From Clostridiales bacterium (GTDB lineage: Bacteria > Bacillota > Clostridia > Saccharofermentanales > Saccharofermentanaceae): DNA of 6,962 nt. The stretch spans positions 1 through 6,962 of the forward strand of contig DNAE01000011.1 in NCBI GenBank assembly GCA_003543635.1, given 5' to 3'. The translations under genes and the position numbers were made by a program. Positions 6,231 to 6,962 of this stretch are shown here, in pieces. The notes below the pieces were generated by a model. The model ran no database searches. It had not been told where the DNA came from and saw only the letters and a list, made by a program, of their open reading frames with translations. Numbering within the stretch: position 1 is the first letter of the stretch; each line of letters opens with the position of its first letter.

Positions 6231-6737
6231 ATGAACTACGGATATATAATGACCATCGGTCAGGACAGCCACAGATTCGAAGAGGGCATCTTCGATAAGA
6301 GCAGTAACCACATAATGATGGGGGGATATGAGCTCCCCTTTGACAGGAAGTTTTCCGCCAACAGCGACGGCGACGTTATCCTCCATGCGGTGACCAATGC
6401 CATCTCCGGATATACCGGGATAAATATCCTCGGAGGGAAGGCGGACGAGATCTGCCTCGGTCAGGGGATAAAGGACAGCAGCGTCTATCTCAAGGAGGCC
6501 ATGAAGGATCTGGGGGACGCAAAGCTTTACCATCTTTCCCTCACCATCGAGTGCCTGAGACCCAAGCTCAAGGAGCATATCCCCGGCATAAGGAGCAGAC
6601 TCTCGGAGCTTCTCGGAATGGACGGGAAGCATATCGGGATAACGGCCACCACGGGGGAAGGCCTCACGGGATTCGGCCGCGGTGAAGGAATACAGGTATT
6701 CGCCTGCCTTACATTAAGAGTTCCCGAGGAAGACTGA
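6231..6737 (+). CDS. Divergent IspF-like protein (2-C-methyl-D-erythritol 2,4-cyclodiphosphate synthase family)
   Basis: 168 aa, the length of IspF (about 155-160 aa) plus a few N-terminal residues. IspF converts CDP-methylerythritol 2-phosphate to MEcPP and CMP in the MEP isoprenoid pathway. Family features: QDSHRF (11-16) and H52 in DVILHAVTNAISG, giving the metal ligands D12, H14 and H52; NSDGDV (44-49); the helix RPKLKEHIPGIR (110-121); and the C-terminal signature GITATTGEGLTGFGRGEGI (136-154) with E143. Differences: the canonical HSDGD reads NSDGD (N44), and the GDIG...FPDTD segment is replaced by INILGGKADEI (64-74), so the nucleotide and ribose contacts seem altered. The activity is thus uncertain; it may be a lineage paralogue with another substrate. 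The start at 6231 has GGAGG (6221-6225) 5 bases upstream; ATG 6249 (residue 7), where the family's homology begins, has no such site. Last gene of the operon. Confidence 0.85.
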   Translation: MNYGYIMTIGQDSHRFEEGIFDKSSNHIMMGGYELPFDRKFSANSDGDVILHAVTNAISGYTGINILGGKADEICLGQGIKDSSVYLKEAMKDLGDAKLYHLSLTIECLRPKLKEHIPGIRSRLSELLGMDGKHIGITATTGEGLTGFGRGEGIQVFACLTLRVPEED

Positions 6738-6743
6738 TCAGTC
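6732..6743. repeat. 12-bp perfect palindrome spanning two abutting convergent stop codons
   Basis: GACTGATCAGTC is its own reverse complement and is centred exactly on the junction between the ispF-like TGA (6735-6737) and the TGA of the leftward gene (complement of 6738-6740). The ends of the two genes share it. It has no loop and no T-tract, so it is a poor terminator by itself. Confidence 0.6.
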
Positions 6744-6962
6744 GATCTTCTTAACGTTCTCGGGGGAATTCTCCACGGGGAGAGCCCTCTTGCCTATCCT
6801 TGCGGCAAGGGCGATGTCGTCCTCGGAGCCTCCGAGACCTTTCTTTATGGCATTTACATAGGAATCCAGAAGGACCTTGTACTTGAAGCACTGGGGATAT
6901 CCGAAGGAGAGCTTGGCGGCGGGAGCAGTCTTAGCGGCCTTGGGTGCCTCAGGCTTTTTAAA
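6738..6962 (-). CDS. C-terminal end of an unrecognised leftward gene (partial)
   Basis: The frame is open from the window edge to TGA (complement of 6738-6740), giving 74 visible residues; the start lies beyond the window. The visible part opens with a Lys/Ala/Pro-rich stretch (KKPEAPKAAKTAPAAK), which looks like a flexible linker. It continues into a compact segment containing FGYPQCFKYKVLLDSY, VNAIKKGLGGSEDDIALAAR and the end VENSPENVKKID. The codon choice resembles the neighbouring genes (many AAG, GCC, CTC, ATC; no TTA or CTA), supporting real coding. I do not recognise the family and assign no function. It is convergent with the ispF-like gene with no base between the two stops, so the two transcripts probably overlap at their 3' ends. 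Confidence 0.7.
   Translation of the reverse strand, partial: FKKPEAPKAAKTAPAAKLSFGYPQCFKYKVLLDSYVNAIKKGLGGSEDDIALAARIGKRALPVENSPENVKKID
6822..6846 (+). terminator. Weak candidate terminator for the rightward operon, inside the opposing gene
   Basis: CTCGGA (6822-6827), loop GCC, TCCGAG (6831-6836), then ACC and a broken pyrimidine run TTTCTTTA. It lies about 85 bases past the ispF-like stop. The 6-bp GC-rich stem is short and the T-run is interrupted; it may simply be the codons for Gly-Gly-Ser-Glu-Asp on the other strand. It is listed because no better terminator for the operon is visible in the window. Confidence 0.22.

Noticed and set aside
1..6962. Defence system, CRISPR array, insertion sequence, prophage or tRNA
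   Set aside because: No repeated spacers, terminal inverted repeats, transposase or recombinase motifs, or tRNA-like cloverleaf were seen, and nearly all of the sequence is accounted for by recognisable chromosomal genes.

Overview
The window looks like ordinary chromosome from a Gram-positive anaerobe of the Clostridia (Bacillota), possibly Lachnospiraceae-like. Taxonomy is inferred. The signs are strong AGGAGG-type ribosome binding sites, tightly packed co-directional genes, a DHH-type pyrophosphatase with inserted CBS/DRTGG domains, a CmpB-type membrane protein, and a Cys-rich Mrp ATPase. GC is moderate (about 54% by hand count over the ispF-like gene, about 60% over the lipoprotein gene). 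I see no mobile element, CRISPR array, tRNA, rRNA or phage signature.

Layout. Positions 1-60 hold a rho-independent terminator for the leftward gene at 61-1677, a regulated manganese-dependent inorganic pyrophosphatase. A 125-base divergent intergenic region (1678-1802) carries two face-to-face sigma-A-like promoters whose -35 hexamers abut without a gap. From 1803 to 6737 seven rightward genes run with gaps of at most 13 bases or with overlapping stop/start codons, so they probably form one operon: a Gfo/Idh/MocA oxidoreductase, an RsmC-like methyltransferase, a CmpB-family membrane protein, a YfcE-like metallophosphodiesterase, an Mrp/NBP35 Fe-S carrier ATPase, a small lipoprotein with a thioredoxin-like domain that lacks the CxxC, and a divergent IspF-like protein. 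At 6738 the C-terminal end of an unrecognised leftward gene begins, its stop codon touching the ispF-like stop, and it runs off the window.

How they fit together. Most products are housekeeping: pyrophosphate removal, RNA methylation, phosphodiester hydrolysis and Fe-S cluster transfer. No single pathway joins all seven operon genes. The most interesting segment is the 3' trio: Mrp, the CxxC-less thioredoxin-like lipoprotein, and an IspF homologue that keeps the metal-binding D-x-H...H residues but has lost other canonical IspF motifs. I see no evidence of a defence or mobile system. The candidate novelties are divergent members of known folds and the compact divergent promoter.
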